Source of the DNA: Herbaspirillum lusitanum P6-12
GTDB lineage: Bacteria; Pseudomonadota; Gammaproteobacteria; Burkholderiales; Burkholderiaceae_D
DNA length: 36,105 nucleotides
Reading direction: 5' to 3'
Assembly (NCBI RefSeq): GCF_000256565.1
Contig: NZ_AJHH01000030.1
Location: 1 to 36,105, forward strand
The position numbers were made by a program, and so were the translations under genes. This document shows positions 24,721 to 33,963 of the stretch, in pieces. Below the pieces are notes generated by a model. It saw only the letters and a program-made list of their open reading frames with translations, did not search any database and had not been told where the DNA came from. The first letter of the stretch is position 1. The number at the start of each line of letters is the position of its first letter.

Positions 24721-25221
24721 ATGACGTCTGCGGCAACAGCCGTAGCGGTGCGCGCTTTTATCGGCATCGGCGGCAACCTGGGCGACGCCCGCACCACGGT
24801 GGAAGATGCACTGCGCCGCCTGGCGTTGTTGCCCGACACAACCCTCAGCGCACAATCGCACCTGTACCGCACCGCACCGGTTGACGCCGGCGGCGACGAT
24901 TACGTCAATGCCGTCGCGCAGCTCGACACCACACTCACGCCGCATGCGCTGCTGGCGGCCTTGCAAGCCATCGAACTGGCGCACGGGCGTGAACGTCCTT
25001 ACCGCAATGCGCCACGTACCCTCGATCTCGATATCCTGTTGTACGGTGAACTGCAGCTTGCGGACGACGTGCTGACGCTGCCGCATCCGCGCATGGCGCA
25101 GCGCGCCTTCGTCTTGGTGCCCTTGTCGGAAATCGCCCCGGACGCCAGCATTCCCGGCGTCGGCGCGACCCGCGACCTGCTCGTGCAAGTGCGGGATCAG
25201 GCGATCGACTTGCTTATCTGA
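24721..25221 (+). CDS. folK: 2-amino-4-hydroxy-6-hydroxymethyldihydropteridine pyrophosphokinase
   Basis: A 166-residue HPPK, which transfers pyrophosphate from ATP to the pterin alcohol in folate biosynthesis. Motifs: FIGIGGNLGDARTTVEDALRRL at the start, YRTAPVDAGGDDYVNAVAQLDT, the ATP/Mg region RPYRNAPRTLDLDILLYG with its two Asp, and LPHPRMAQRAFVLVPLSEIAPD. Length and order match the family. The ATG at 24721 lies 9 bp after the pcnB stop as read, or overlaps it as ATGA if the pcnB frameshift is corrected. It is the last gene of the operon and converges on the REC-EAL gene. Confidence 0.96.
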   Translation: MTSAATAVAVRAFIGIGGNLGDARTTVEDALRRLALLPDTTLSAQSHLYRTAPVDAGGDDYVNAVAQLDTTLTPHALLAALQAIELAHGRERPYRNAPRTLDLDILLYGELQLADDVLTLPHPRMAQRAFVLVPLSEIAPDASIPGVGATRDLLVQVRDQAIDLLI

Positions 25222-25237
25222 ACTCGCCTGCGTTGAT

Positions 25238-25254
25238 CTGAGCAAAGAGCTCAG
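25238..25254. terminator. short hairpin between converging folK and REC-EAL genes
   Basis: CTGAGC (25238-25243) pairs with GCTCAG (25249-25254) across a 5-nt loop. It overlaps the REC-EAL stop codon. Without a T-tract it is only a weak candidate for ending the two converging transcripts. Confidence 0.25.
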
Positions 25255-26498
25255 GTCTCGGCGCTGCCCGCGAGAGGACGCAGTTCTCCCAAACGGCGAT
25301 GATGCCCTTTGAGCCATACCGGCAGATCGTTGGCCGGCATCGGCCTGGCGATCAGGTAGCCCTGCCCTATCGAGCACCCCGACTCCTGCAGCAAACGCCA
25401 GTCCTCGATCGTCTCGATACCCTCGGCAACCGTCACCAGCTCCAGGCGTTTGGCCATGTCCAGCGCCGATTGCAGGATCACGCGCAAGTTCTGGCGCGAA
25501 TGCGCGCCATGCACAAACGAGCGGTCAATCTTCAGTTCGGTAAACGGAATGCGCGCCAGTTGCTGCATCGACGAGAAGCCGGTGCCGTAGTCGTCAATCG
25601 ACAGGCCGAAACCCTTCAGACGCAGTCGCGCCAGCGTACCGAGCGCCATGCCAAGATTGGCCACCACCGAACCCTCGGTAATTTCCAGCACCATCTGGTC
25701 CGCCTGCAAGTCATGCTGCGCCAACAGGTCAACGATCTTTTGCGCGAAGCCGGGAATGTCGAGCGACAACGGCGACAGGTTCACCGCCACCTTCAACGGC
25801 AGTCCGCGCTCGTTCCACAAAGCTGCCTGCGCCATCGCCTGGGTCAGCATCGACAAGGTCAGTTCGTGAATCAGGCCGCTCTGTTCCGCCAGCGGAATGA
25901 AGCGATCGGGCGGCACCATGCCGTTGGTCGGATGCATCCAGCGCGCCAGCGCCTCGACGCCCTTGAGCATGCCGGTGCGGATATCCACCTTGGGTTGATA
26001 GAAGGCAACGATGTCGCCGTTGCGGATCGCCGCCGCCAATTCGGTTTCGCACACGGAGGGCAACGCGTCGTCTTTGGCCGGCAGCGCCAGGTTGCCGTCG
26101 AACGACTTCAGCGCGCCGAGGATCTTTTCCTGGTTAAGCGGTTTTTGCAGCGCACCCAGCACATGCATGCCGAGCGCCTCGATCATGGTCTCGACCGACG
26201 CCAGCAAGGAAGTCTCGCGGCTGGAAGCGACGATGATGGGGAAGTTCAGTTTGCGTTCCTGCAGGTGCTGGATGAATTCGACGCCGTCCATGCCGGGCAT
26301 CTCCAGATCAACGATCACCAGGCTCGGCGGCAGCTTCAGCAAGGCCAGCAGATCGAGCGCCTCCTGGCCGTCGCCGGCTTCATAGATCATTTCCACACCG
26401 AGCTCGCGCATCAGGCCCACGGTATGCAAACGTTGCAAGGAACTGTCGTCGACAATCAGCAAGGTCTCAATGGTATAGGGCATCATGTTAGTGGCCAT
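25251..26498 (-). CDS. response regulator with EAL (c-di-GMP phosphodiesterase) output domain
   Basis: A 415-residue REC-EAL protein. The receiver (about 10-130) has the acidic pair in LIVDDSS and the phosphoacceptor Asp64 in [12 protein letters not shown]. The EAL domain (about 150-400) has the catalytic residues of an active phosphodiesterase: Glu182 in GVEALARW, Asn240 in VNLSP, Glu272 in LEITEG, the Asp302-Asp303 pair in [10 protein letters not shown], Lys323 in LKIDRSF, Glu359 in AEGIET and Gln379 in GQGYLIARP. It should hydrolyse c-di-GMP to pGpG under control of phosphorylation, probably by the chemotaxis kinase. It overlaps the cheB stop by 11 bp, and the start at 26498 is not certain (ATGs also at 26486 and 26483). 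It is the last gene of the che operon. Confidence 0.93.
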   Translation of the reverse strand: MATNMMPYTIETLLIVDDSSLQRLHTVGLMRELGVEMIYEAGDGQEALDLLALLKLPPSLVIVDLEMPGMDGVEFIQHLQERKLNFPIIVASSRETSLLASVETMIEALGMHVLGALQKPLNQEKILGALKSFDGNLALPAKDDALPSVCETELAAAIRNGDIVAFYQPKVDIRTGMLKGVEALARWMHPTNGMVPPDRFIPLAEQSGLIHELTLSMLTQAMAQAALWNERGLPLKVAVNLSPLSLDIPGFAQKIVDLLAQHDLQADQMVLEITEGSVVANLGMALGTLARLRLKGFGLSIDDYGTGFSSMQQLARIPFTELKIDRSFVHGAHSRQNLRVILQSALDMAKRLELVTVAEGIETIEDWRLLQESGCSIGQGYLIARPMPANDLPVWLKGHHRRLGELRPLAGSAET

Positions 26499-27642
26499 AG
26501 TGGTTGATCACGGAAGACATGGTCTCGAGAGAAATCACGTCGCTTACGCCGCCTTGCAACACCGCCTCTTTGGGCATGCCGAAGACCACGCAACTGCTTT
26601 CATCCTGTGCATACGTTGACGCGCCCGCGTCGCGCAGTTCTTTCATGCCACGCGCGCCGTCGTCGCCCATTCCGGTCATGATGATGCCGACTGCATTCTT
26701 GCCGGCAGTTTTGGCGACGGAGCGGAACAAGACGTCCACCGATGGCTTGTGACGGCTGACGAGAGGGCCGTTGACCACTTCTACATAGTACTGCACGCCA
26801 TCCCGCCTGACCATCACATGCGAGCCGCCCGGTGCAACAAGTGCGCGTCCTGGCAACACCAGGTCGTGGTGCTCGGCTTCCTTGACCTCGATGACGGAAA
26901 TGGCGTTCAGGCGCTTGGCGAAACTGAGCGTGAATTTTTCCGGCATGTGTTGCACGATGATAAGACCCGGACAATCCACGGACAAATCGCGCAATACTTT
27001 CTCAAGCGCTTGCGGACCGCCGGTCGAGGCGCCGATGGCGATGATTCTCGGCGTGACGGGAATCAGTCCGTCGAGGTAGCCGGGCGGATCCAGGACGGCG
27101 TCAGCCGTGAAGCGGCTGCCGTCGACGATGCCCGCTGCGACGGCATCATGACGCGCGTTGCGCTCGGCCTCATTGCCAAAATTCACGCCGCCCGCCGCGT
27201 TCACCACATTTGCGGCATTCACCGCAGTCGGCGCATGTCGCAAGCGAACATGCGCAGCAGCACGAATCGCCGCGATCAGCTCATCCGAACTGTCCTGCAG
27301 GAAATCGCGTATGCCCAACTGCGGCTTGGTGATGATGCCGACCGCGCCGGCCGCCAGCGCCTCCATCGTCACCCTCGCGCTACGCTCGGCCAGCGACGAA
27401 CAGATCACCACCGGCGTCGGCCGTATCGCCATGATCTGGCGCAAGAAGGTGATGCCGTCCATGCGCGGCATTTCAATGTCGAGCACGATGACGTCAGGCC
27501 AGTTGGCGCGCATTTTCGCCATCGCAAAAATCGGATCCGGCGCCGTCGCGATGACGTTGATGTCAGGACAGGGCTCCAGCAGATCCTGGATGACCTGGCG
27601 TACGACCGACGAGTCGTCGACTATCATGACCTTGATCGTCAT
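26488..27642 (-). CDS. cheB: chemotaxis protein-glutamate methylesterase
   Basis: A 384-residue CheB. The receiver has Asp55 in [11 protein letters not shown] and conserved Lys in ITKPQ. A linker of about 60 Ala/Asn-rich residues joins the methylesterase domain, with the triad Ser206 ([11 protein letters not shown]), His232 ([12 protein letters not shown]) and Asp328 ([12 protein letters not shown]). It removes methyl groups from, and deamidates, chemoreceptors for adaptation. Its start overlaps the cheD stop (ATGA). The linker is long for the family. All catalytic residues are intact even though the kinase gene cheA of this operon is broken. Confidence 0.95.
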   Translation of the reverse strand: MTIKVMIVDDSSVVRQVIQDLLEPCPDINVIATAPDPIFAMAKMRANWPDVIVLDIEMPRMDGITFLRQIMAIRPTPVVICSSLAERSARVTMEALAAGAVGIITKPQLGIRDFLQDSSDELIAAIRAAAHVRLRHAPTAVNAANVVNAAGGVNFGNEAERNARHDAVAAGIVDGSRFTADAVLDPPGYLDGLIPVTPRIIAIGASTGGPQALEKVLRDLSVDCPGLIIVQHMPEKFTLSFAKRLNAISVIEVKEAEHHDLVLPGRALVAPGGSHVMVRRDGVQYYVEVVNGPLVSRHKPSVDVLFRSVAKTAGKNAVGIIMTGMGDDGARGMKELRDAGASTYAQDESSCVVFGMPKEAVLQGGVSDVISLETMSSVINHYGH

Positions 27643-28214
27643 GTCCGCTCCTTGCCAGACACTGCAGTGCGCTGCGGTCTGCCTGCAGCTACAGCTGCAG
27701 CAGGGACTTTTTCCATGTCGTGCGATACGCCGTGGCCGCGCCTGACCCAGACGTCGCCGTTGTTGAGATCGAAGCGCAGATAGCGATAGCCTTCGCCTGC
27801 AACGTCCTGCGCGGTTACCGGAATGTGATGCTGGCGCAGAATGTCGAGCGCGAAGTCGGCATTGGCCTGGCCGATCCTGAGCTTGGTCGGCGGCAAGCCC
27901 AGCACGTTGCCGCCGCCGAATACCTTGACCGTGTAATCGGCGATGCGCGTGCCGTGTTGCCGCACCTGCTCCAGCAAGCGCGACAGCGCTTCGTCACCGT
28001 AACGACCGTCAGGCGTTTCATGCAAGTGTTCGCCGTTCGCATCCGGTCTCACCGCGTAGCGACGCTCCGGCAAAACGAAATGGCATAGCCCGCCAAAATG
28101 CCGCACCGGATGCCACAACGTGATGGCCACGCATGAGCCGAGCAGTGTCTCGACCTGCAGGTCGCCCTGGCCGAAATACACTTCTCCCAAATTGACGAAG
28201 ATGCGTTGCGTCAT
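27639..28214 (-). CDS. cheD: chemoreceptor glutamine deamidase CheD
   Basis: A 191-residue CheD. The catalytic Cys28 lies in [11 protein letters not shown] and His45 in [10 protein letters not shown], the Cys-His arrangement of this deamidase family, with FGGGNVLGL and [13 protein letters not shown] as further conserved segments. It deamidates Gln on chemoreceptors and, in some species, works with CheC. The ATG at 28214 ([12 protein letters not shown]) is preferred over longer in-frame starts that overlap cheR. The last 30 or so residues (after [10 protein letters not shown]) are Ala/Gly-rich and unlike the family core. It sits 7 bp after the cheR stop. Confidence 0.94.
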   Translation of the reverse strand: MTQRIFVNLGEVYFGQGDLQVETLLGSCVAITLWHPVRHFGGLCHFVLPERRYAVRPDANGEHLHETPDGRYGDEALSRLLEQVRQHGTRIADYTVKVFGGGNVLGLPPTKLRIGQANADFALDILRQHHIPVTAQDVAGEGYRYLRFDLNNGDVWVRRGHGVSHDMEKVPAAAVAAGRPQRTAVSGKERT

Positions 28215-28221
28215 GGCAGCC

Positions 28222-29052
28222 TCATGGCAGCCGCCGGTAGATGGAAGGCGCATGCATCTGCAACTCCAGCGGCATGCCGTGCAGCGACTCGGAATGGCCG
28301 ACGACGAGCCAGCCGCCCGGACGCAGTTTGCTGACCACGGAACGCAGGACATCGACCTTGGTCGGGAAATCGAAATAAATGATGACGTTGCGCAGGAACA
28401 CCACGTCGAACTGCCCATCCATCTCGGCCGGCAAGCTCAGCAGATTACGCTGCTCGAAGGTCACGCGTTTGCGGATCTTCTGGTCAATCAGAAAATGACC
28501 CTCGTACTCGCCGGTTCCGCGCAGGCAATAGCGCGACAGATACGGCGGCGGAATCAACTCACCCCGCACCATCGGATACAAGGCGCGGCGACCGAACGAC
28601 AGCACACGCAGGCTGATGTCGGAGGCGAGGACGCTCCACGGATGCTGACTGCGCTGATCGTCCAGCAACATGGCGATGGAATAGGCTTCTTCACCGGTCG
28701 CGCTGGCGGCGCTCCATACCTTGAGCGGATGACGCCGGTCGATCTGCGGCAGGATCTGGTCGCGCAAGGCGTCGAAGTGTTTTTGCTCGCGGAAGAAGTA
28801 AGTCTCGTTGGTGGTGATCAGGTCGATCGCACGTTGCCGCTCCGCCTCTTCCTGCGGCCGCGAGATCATTGAGTGGTATTCCTTCAGGCTGGACAAACTC
28901 AGTTCGCCCAGACGACGCGAAAGGCGGCTGCAGAGCAGCGCTTTTTTTGAAAACGGCAGGTACAGTCCGATGTGCTCCCTGAAAAGCTGCTGGAACAACA
29001 GCATTTCCTGATCGCTGACATCCAGTGCCATTGACTCGATGCTGGAACTCAT
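28222..29052 (-). CDS. cheR: chemoreceptor methyltransferase CheR
   Basis: A CheR of 276 residues from the ATG at 29052. The CheR N-terminal helical domain (FQQLFREHIGLYLPFSKKALL) is followed by a SAM-dependent methyltransferase fold: LKVWSAASATGEEAYSIAMLL (SAM site), VLASDISLRVL, NLLSLP and FDVVFLRNVIIYFD. It methylates Glu residues of the receptors. An ATG at 29058 is also in frame; the one at 29052 has the better distance (8 nt) to GGGGA. Three 9-bp repeats and a hairpin lie just upstream, between cheW and cheR. Confidence 0.94.
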   Translation of the reverse strand: MSSSIESMALDVSDQEMLLFQQLFREHIGLYLPFSKKALLCSRLSRRLGELSLSSLKEYHSMISRPQEEAERQRAIDLITTNETYFFREQKHFDALRDQILPQIDRRHPLKVWSAASATGEEAYSIAMLLDDQRSQHPWSVLASDISLRVLSFGRRALYPMVRGELIPPPYLSRYCLRGTGEYEGHFLIDQKIRKRVTFEQRNLLSLPAEMDGQFDVVFLRNVIIYFDFPTKVDVLRSVVSKLRPGGWLVVGHSESLHGMPLELQMHAPSIYRRLP

Positions 29053-29070
29053 CTGCATGATCCCCGGTTG

Positions 29071-29097
29071 ACGGTCGCTACGGTTGCTACGGTTGCT
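29071..29097 (-). repeat. three 9-bp tandem units in the cheR leader
   Basis: On the plus strand ACGGTCGCT, ACGGTTGCT and ACGGTTGCT follow each other (29071-29079, 29080-29088, 29089-29097), with one difference. In the mRNA they precede the cheR ribosome site directly. They could be a protein or RNA contact, or slippage. Confidence 0.85.
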
Positions 29098-29119
29098 TTG
29101 ATTGTTTCTGCCACTTCAC

Positions 29120-29144
29120 GACGCCGCCGACGACAGGCGGCGTC
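29120..29144. other. strong hairpin in the cheW-cheR intergenic region
   Basis: GACGCCGCC (29120-29128) pairs perfectly with GGCGGCGTC (29136-29144) across a 7-nt loop. It lies just after the cheW stop (29155) in the direction of transcription and has no following U-tract, so it is more likely an mRNA-stabilising or attenuating element that sets cheW apart from cheR than a full terminator. Confidence 0.6.
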
Positions 29145-29154
29145 TTGTCAATTA

Positions 29155-29712
29155 TTACTGTCCGGGCGGCACCGACAGTTCTTCCACGGCAGCCACGCCG
29201 ATCAGCGTCGACAACTCGTCCACCGACAGCACCGCTTTGACATCGAGCACCACCACGAAACGATCCTTGATGTTGATCATGCCCTCAATGAAGTCCGCAC
29301 GCAGGCGGGCGCCGAACGACAGCGGCGGCTCTATCTTTTCATCCTCGACGGTCAGCACCGCGCGCACCGCATCGACCATCACGCCCAGCAGCAAACCCTG
29401 CTGCTCCTGCATCAGTTCCATGATGACGATGCAGGTACGCTTGGCGACCGCCGTCTGCGCCCTGCCGAAGCGCACCGACAAATCGATCACCGGCACCACG
29501 GCGCCGCGCAGGTTGATCACGCCACGCAAAAAACTCGGCATCAGCGGCACTTCGGTGAGGCTGCTGAATTCAATGATTTCGCGGATATCTTCAATTGGCA
29601 TGGCGAACATTTCTTCGCCCAGTACGAAGGTCAGGAACTGGCGGCTCTGCACCGATTCCTGATACTGCGTCCTGGCGAACGACAACTCGCCGTTAAGCGA
29701 CAAACTTGGCAT
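29155..29712 (-). CDS. cheW: chemotaxis coupling protein CheW
   Basis: A 185-residue CheW-like protein that links receptors to the CheA kinase. Motifs: QFLTFVLGEEMFAMPIEDIREII, MPSFLRGVINLRGAVVPVIDLSVRFG and GVMVDAVRAVLTV, forming the two-lobed SH3-like fold. The ATG at 29712 (MPSLSLNGELSF) is chosen because GAGGAG lies 7 nt upstream; an upstream in-frame start is weaker. There are two tandem TAA stops at the 3' end. It follows the second MCP by 11 bp. Confidence 0.94.
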   Translation of the reverse strand: MPSLSLNGELSFARTQYQESVQSRQFLTFVLGEEMFAMPIEDIREIIEFSSLTEVPLMPSFLRGVINLRGAVVPVIDLSVRFGRAQTAVAKRTCIVIMELMQEQQGLLLGVMVDAVRAVLTVEDEKIEPPLSFGARLRADFIEGMINIKDRFVVVLDVKAVLSVDELSTLIGVAAVEELSVPPGQ

Positions 29713-29723
29713 GCATGTACTCC

Positions 29724-31331
29724 TCAAACATCCGACAACACCGTTGCCATTTTTCCGTCGGCAGCTGCAGCGGCAGCGACGCGGTATTTTCCTTCGTGTA
29801 CAGGCCCCTTCGGCGTCTCCGATTCATTCTCATGATCAGACACATCCAGCGAAAAATAGCCCATCAGTTCACGCAACTGATGGGCTTGCTCGTTCATCTC
29901 CTCCGAGGTCGCCGACAATTCTTCGGAGGCCACCGCGTTGAGCTGGATGGCTTGCGTGATCTGGCCGATGGCGCTGTGTATCTGCACCAGGCTGGCGTTC
30001 TGGTCGCGCGCCGACAGCGAGATCGCGTCGACCAGATCGGCAGTTTGCTGGATCGACGGCAGCATGCCTTCGAGCAGCGTACCTGCCTTTTCAGCCAGGC
30101 CGACGCTGTGGTCCGATACCGAAACGATTTCCTGAGCGGCGATCTGCGAACGCTCGGCCAGCTTGCGCACTTCGTTGGCGACGACGGCAAAGCCCTTGCC
30201 GTTTTCGCCCCGCGCGCCCGCTTCGATGGCGGCATTGAGCGCCAGCAGATTGGTCTGATAGGCGATGTCGTCGATCACGCCGATCTTGGCGACGATCTGG
30301 TGCATCGCTTCCAGCGTCTCGCGTACGGCCTCGCGTCCTTCCGTGGCGGCGCGTGCGGATTCATTGGCGATGACGTTGGTGTGGTTGGCGTTGGCGGTGT
30401 TCTGGCTGACCGTCGCCGAAATCTGGCCGATGGAGCAGCTGGTCTCTTCGGAATCGACTGCTTGTTGCGATGAATTCTTGCTGAGCTGTTCGGCGGCTGC
30501 GGTCAGCTGTCCCGACGCCGACGCCAGCGTCGCCGCAGCCGTGTTGACGTCCCTGAGCACCTGCGAAAGTTGACTCAGCATGCGTTGAGCGCTGTGCAGA
30601 ACGCTGCCTTGTCCATGCTTGCCGACGGCAAACTGCACCCTCAGGTCGCCGTCGGCGATCTTGCGTAGTATGCGCATGACTTCCCGCGGATCGCCGCCGA
30701 TCTGACGTGCAAAGATGCGGCGCATATATAGCGTCAGTGCCACCGCAATCAGCAGCGCCAGCGCGGTGACGGCAACTACTTCCCCGAGCGTCTTGCGTTC
30801 GAGTATGGCGGCCCGGCTTTTATTCGCCTTCGCCTGATGCACGTTTTCGTCCACCAGCGCCGCCAGTTGCGAACGCAGGCTGTCGGACTCTATCCGCAGG
30901 GAATCAGGATTGCCTTTGGCGTCTTCGTCGCGCAACAACTGCTCGCGCCGCTGATTGACGCGTTTGACGTAAGCGTCGAGCAGCACATCGGCCTGCTGTT
31001 GCAAGGTGCGCTCCAGCTCGCTCGTGACGGTGGTCGATTTGTAGCCGTCATAAGCCTGGCCAAGGTCCTTCAGGCGATATTTCAGCACATCCGCGATGCG
31101 CTGCCGCTCCACGCGTTCTTCGGATTTTTCCATGTTTTGCATGGAGGTGGCGATGTCGACGGCGATCTTGTTGGCATTGTTGAGATTGACGATCGTCAAC
31201 AGGTTGGCGGTATAAACTTCCTGCAACATGGCGTTGACGCGAAACAGGTTGAGCACGCCATCGGCCCCGACCGCGGCTGTGAGCAGGGCGCCGAAAGCAA
31301 AACAGACTGCGAGCTTGCTGGAAAGCTTCAT
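29724..31331 (-). CDS. methyl-accepting chemotaxis protein
   Basis: A 535-residue receptor with membrane helices near residues 8-30 and 180-202, a four-helix-bundle-like periplasmic ligand domain between them and a HAMP domain after ([16 protein letters not shown]...IADGDLRV). The cytoplasmic signalling part has [20 protein letters not shown], the tip [19 protein letters not shown] and [17 protein letters not shown]. The ATG at 31331 ([11 protein letters not shown]) has a strong ribosome site (AAGGAGGA, 6 nt away). The tip reads [12 protein letters not shown] where the family and its neighbour have EAARAGE..GKGF, which fits two compensating one-base changes in a GC-rich stretch. The ligand is unknown. 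No CheR/CheB-tethering pentapeptide at the C-terminus. Confidence 0.94.
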   Translation of the reverse strand: MKLSSKLAVCFAFGALLTAAVGADGVLNLFRVNAMLQEVYTANLLTIVNLNNANKIAVDIATSMQNMEKSEERVERQRIADVLKYRLKDLGQAYDGYKSTTVTSELERTLQQQADVLLDAYVKRVNQRREQLLRDEDAKGNPDSLRIESDSLRSQLAALVDENVHQAKANKSRAAILERKTLGEVVAVTALALLIAVALTLYMRRIFARQIGGDPREVMRILRKIADGDLRVQFAVGKHGQGSVLHSAQRMLSQLSQVLRDVNTAAATLASASGQLTAAAEQLSKNSSQQAVDSEETSCSIGQISATVSQNTANANHTNVIANESARAATEGREAVRETLEAMHQIVAKIGVIDDIAYQTNLLALNAAIEAGARGENGKGFAVVANEVRKLAERSQIAAQEIVSVSDHSVGLAEKAGTLLEGMLPSIQQTADLVDAISLSARDQNASLVQIHSAIGQITQAIQLNAVASEELSATSEEMNEQAHQLRELMGYFSLDVSDHENESETPKGPVHEGKYRVAAAAAADGKMATVLSDV

Positions 31332-31370
31332 CACAATTCCTCCTTGCCTCAACCGATCCCGGCATGCCGG

Positions 31371-33167
31371 TCAAAAGCGCTTGAACGAAGATTCGTCAAT
31401 CGGATCGTCGCCGCCGTCCAGCATCGAGATGCGGGCCGGCTTGACGAACTTGGTGCTGATCGCCGGCGACTCATTGATCATCTTGCCGGCATTCGTTGCC
31501 TTCTTCGACTGCGGGCGCTTTTCTTCACCGACCTGAAAGAACAGGATCAGCTCCTGCAATTGCATGGCCTGCGCGCTCATTTCTTCGGAGGTTGATGATA
31601 ATTCTTCGGAAGCAGACGCGGTCAGTTGCGTGGTCTGCGCCATTTGATGCACGGCATCGTTGATCTGCTCAAGTCCCGCCGACTGCTCGCGCGAAGCAGC
31701 TGAAATTTCTTGCACCAGATCGGCGGTCTTGCGAATCGACGGTACCATCTGGTCCAGCAAATGGCCGGCTTTTTCGGCCAGGCTGACGCTGTTCTCGGCG
31801 ACCGCAATGATTTCCTGCGCGGCGGTCTGCGAACGTTCCGCCAGCTTGCGCACCTCGGCCGCCACCACCGCGAAGCCCTTGCCGTGCTCACCGGCGCGCG
31901 CTGCCTCGATGGCCGCGTTCAGGGCCAGCAGATTGGTCTGGTAGGCGATGTCGTCGATGATGCCGATCTTGCCGGCGATCTGCTGCATGGCCAACACCGT
32001 TTCGCGCACCACTTCGCCGCCCTCCACTGCAGCACTGGCGGACTTGCTGGCGATGCTGTCGGTAACGCGGGCGTTCTCGGCGTTCTGCGCAATCGTGGCG
32101 GTGATCTCCTCCACCGAAGCGCTGGTCTCTTCCACGTTGGAGGCCTGCTGCGAAGCGTTCTTGCTGAGCGCCTGCGACGACGCCGAAATCTGCTCCGACG
32201 CCGAAGCCAGCGAACTGGCGGTACCGTTGACGTCGCCGATCACCGCGGTCCATTTGGCGATCATCTGCTGCGTGCTGTGCAAAACACTGCCGGTGTCTTT
32301 TTGCGAAACCGGCACCTTGACGGTCAGGTCGCCCTCCGCCACCTTGCGCAGTACATTCATGGCGTCGCGCGGCTCGCCGCCGAGCTGCGAACGAATCACG
32401 CGGTAGGTGAAGAACAGGCATACCAGCAACAGCAGCATCGATGCGCCGAGCAAGGAAAATATCACCATCTCCAGCTCGGAGTAACGATTCTGCGCCACGC
32501 TCACACGTTTCTGCGTGCGCTCGTCCACCATGCGCAGGAAATCGTTGATCGGCACCATGATGCGCCCCACCATGGTGCGGTAGTTCTGATCGAACATCAG
32601 CTCCTGCGCCATCGCCTGGTTGGGTGCGCCGGTCACGGTGAAGTTGCCGGCACCGTCATCGAACTGCCCCTTGACTGCATTGAAAGCCGTAATCTCGATT
32701 TTGGTCAGCGTATCCGAATTGATCTTGGCTTCCTGCATTTTCGCCAGCTCTTGCGTGGTGAATCCGGCCTGTTTCATCAGGTCGATCAGCGGCACCGCCG
32801 GGTCGGCCGGCATGGCGTTGAGCTGCTTGGCCATTACCAGGTCCAGATTCACGCGCTCATAGCTTTTCGGACGTGGACGCTTCCCATTGCGGATGTCGAG
32901 AACGATGTAGTAACGCTCTTCGTCGTTGGGGTCGCCCGTCGTCACGTAGGCGCGACCGAACTTGGTCAGGTCTTCCGAACTGCGCCGCATTTCATTGGCC
33001 AGCATGAAGGAGTAGTAGCGCGATTCATGCGCCAGGTCGAGGTTGGTGTTGGCCTCCTTGAGTGCGCGCGTAACGCTGACGATCGATCCCATCAGTACGG
33101 CCAGAACGATCACCAGCCAGACAAAGAGTTGCCGGATACTCATTCGTTGCGTCAGTTTGTTTTTCAT
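31371..33167 (-). CDS. methyl-accepting chemotaxis protein
   Basis: A 598-residue receptor with a first membrane helix near 15-33 ([20 protein letters not shown]), a large periplasmic domain of about 200 residues with the pattern [20 protein letters not shown], a second helix near 235-257 ([20 protein letters not shown]) and a HAMP domain ([15 protein letters not shown]). The signalling tip is canonical ([27 protein letters not shown]). The ATG at 33167 has GGGGAG 5 nt upstream; longer in-frame starts run into the cheA tail. The C-terminus has an extra basic, Pro-rich tail of about 60 residues. It is paralogous to the next gene and likely works with the same CheA/CheW. Confidence 0.94.
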   Translation of the reverse strand: MKNKLTQRMSIRQLFVWLVIVLAVLMGSIVSVTRALKEANTNLDLAHESRYYSFMLANEMRRSSEDLTKFGRAYVTTGDPNDEERYYIVLDIRNGKRPRPKSYERVNLDLVMAKQLNAMPADPAVPLIDLMKQAGFTTQELAKMQEAKINSDTLTKIEITAFNAVKGQFDDGAGNFTVTGAPNQAMAQELMFDQNYRTMVGRIMVPINDFLRMVDERTQKRVSVAQNRYSELEMVIFSLLGASMLLLLVCLFFTYRVIRSQLGGEPRDAMNVLRKVAEGDLTVKVPVSQKDTGSVLHSTQQMIAKWTAVIGDVNGTASSLASASEQISASSQALSKNASQQASNVEETSASVEEITATIAQNAENARVTDSIASKSASAAVEGGEVVRETVLAMQQIAGKIGIIDDIAYQTNLLALNAAIEAARAGEHGKGFAVVAAEVRKLAERSQTAAQEIIAVAENSVSLAEKAGHLLDQMVPSIRKTADLVQEISAASREQSAGLEQINDAVHQMAQTTQLTASASEELSSTSEEMSAQAMQLQELILFFQVGEEKRPQSKKATNAGKMINESPAISTKFVKPARISMLDGGDDPIDESSFKRF

Positions 33168-33249
33168 GACTACTCCCCTGTTCTGCATTCTGTCTTCCTT
33201 GTCGGCGTCGCGGTGGACGGAGTCCTGCCGTTGCGCCTGCTTGTTTCCA

Positions 33250-33963
33250 TCAGTCATTCGCCGCGCTCATCCGGTTCTCGGCGCGGCGTACCTCGGCCTG
33301 CTCCATTCTTCCCGTATGCGCAATCAGATGCGGCACATCCAGAATCAATGCGACACGACCATCGCCGAGAATGGTCGAGCCGCTCAGCCCCTTCACCTTG
33401 CTGAACAGCTTGCCGAGCGGCTTGATCACCGCCTGGCATTCGCCCAGCAGGTTGTCGACCAGCAGGCCGGCACGTAGCGGTCCGTATTGCACGATCACCA
33501 GGCTCTTGCGCGACGATTCGCGCTGCGGCAAATCAAACAGTTCACGCAAAGGAATGAAGGGCAACGGCTCGTCGCGCAACGTCACCACGTTGTTGTGCAC
33601 CTGATGGCTGGAGAGGTTGATGCATTCCACCACCAGGTCGAGCGGAATGACGAAAACGGCGCCACCGACCACGACCTGGAAACCGGCAATGATGGCCAGC
33701 GTCAACGGCAGACGGATGCACACCATGGTGCCCTGGCCGGGATTGCTGTAGATCTCGACCTCGCCTTGCAGCGCGTCGATGTTACGCTTGACCACGTCCA
33801 TTCCGACGCCACGGCCGGACAGCGACGTCACCTGTTCGGCGGTCGAAAAACCTGGTTCGAATATCAGGCGGAAAATTTCACGCTCCGACAAACTGGCATC
33901 CGGCGTTGCCAGTCCCTGCTGAACCGCCTTGCGCAGGATCCGTTCCTTGTCCAGGCCGCGGCC
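33250..33963 (-). pseudogene. cheA: cheA, C-terminal fragment
   Basis: About 237 codons of CheA C-terminus: the end of the ATPase domain from GRGLDKERILRKA through EREIFRLIFEPGFSTAEQ and SLSGRGVGMDVVKRNIDALQGEV, then the CheW-like regulatory domain (RLPLTLAIIAGFQVVVGG...LSGSTILGDGRVALILDV) and the stop at 33250. Codons upstream of 33963 do not match CheA but belong to a topoisomerase gene in another frame. The matching N-terminal part of cheA lies at 35167-36084. About 90 residues between the two pieces, including the N-box with the HxxxNAxDHG motif, are missing. As written this fragment has no start of its own. Confidence 0.92.

Noticed and set aside
31710-33404. 564-codon open frame on the plus strand
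   Set aside because: Antisense to the MCP gene and the end of cheA; His/Arg/Gln-rich shadow.
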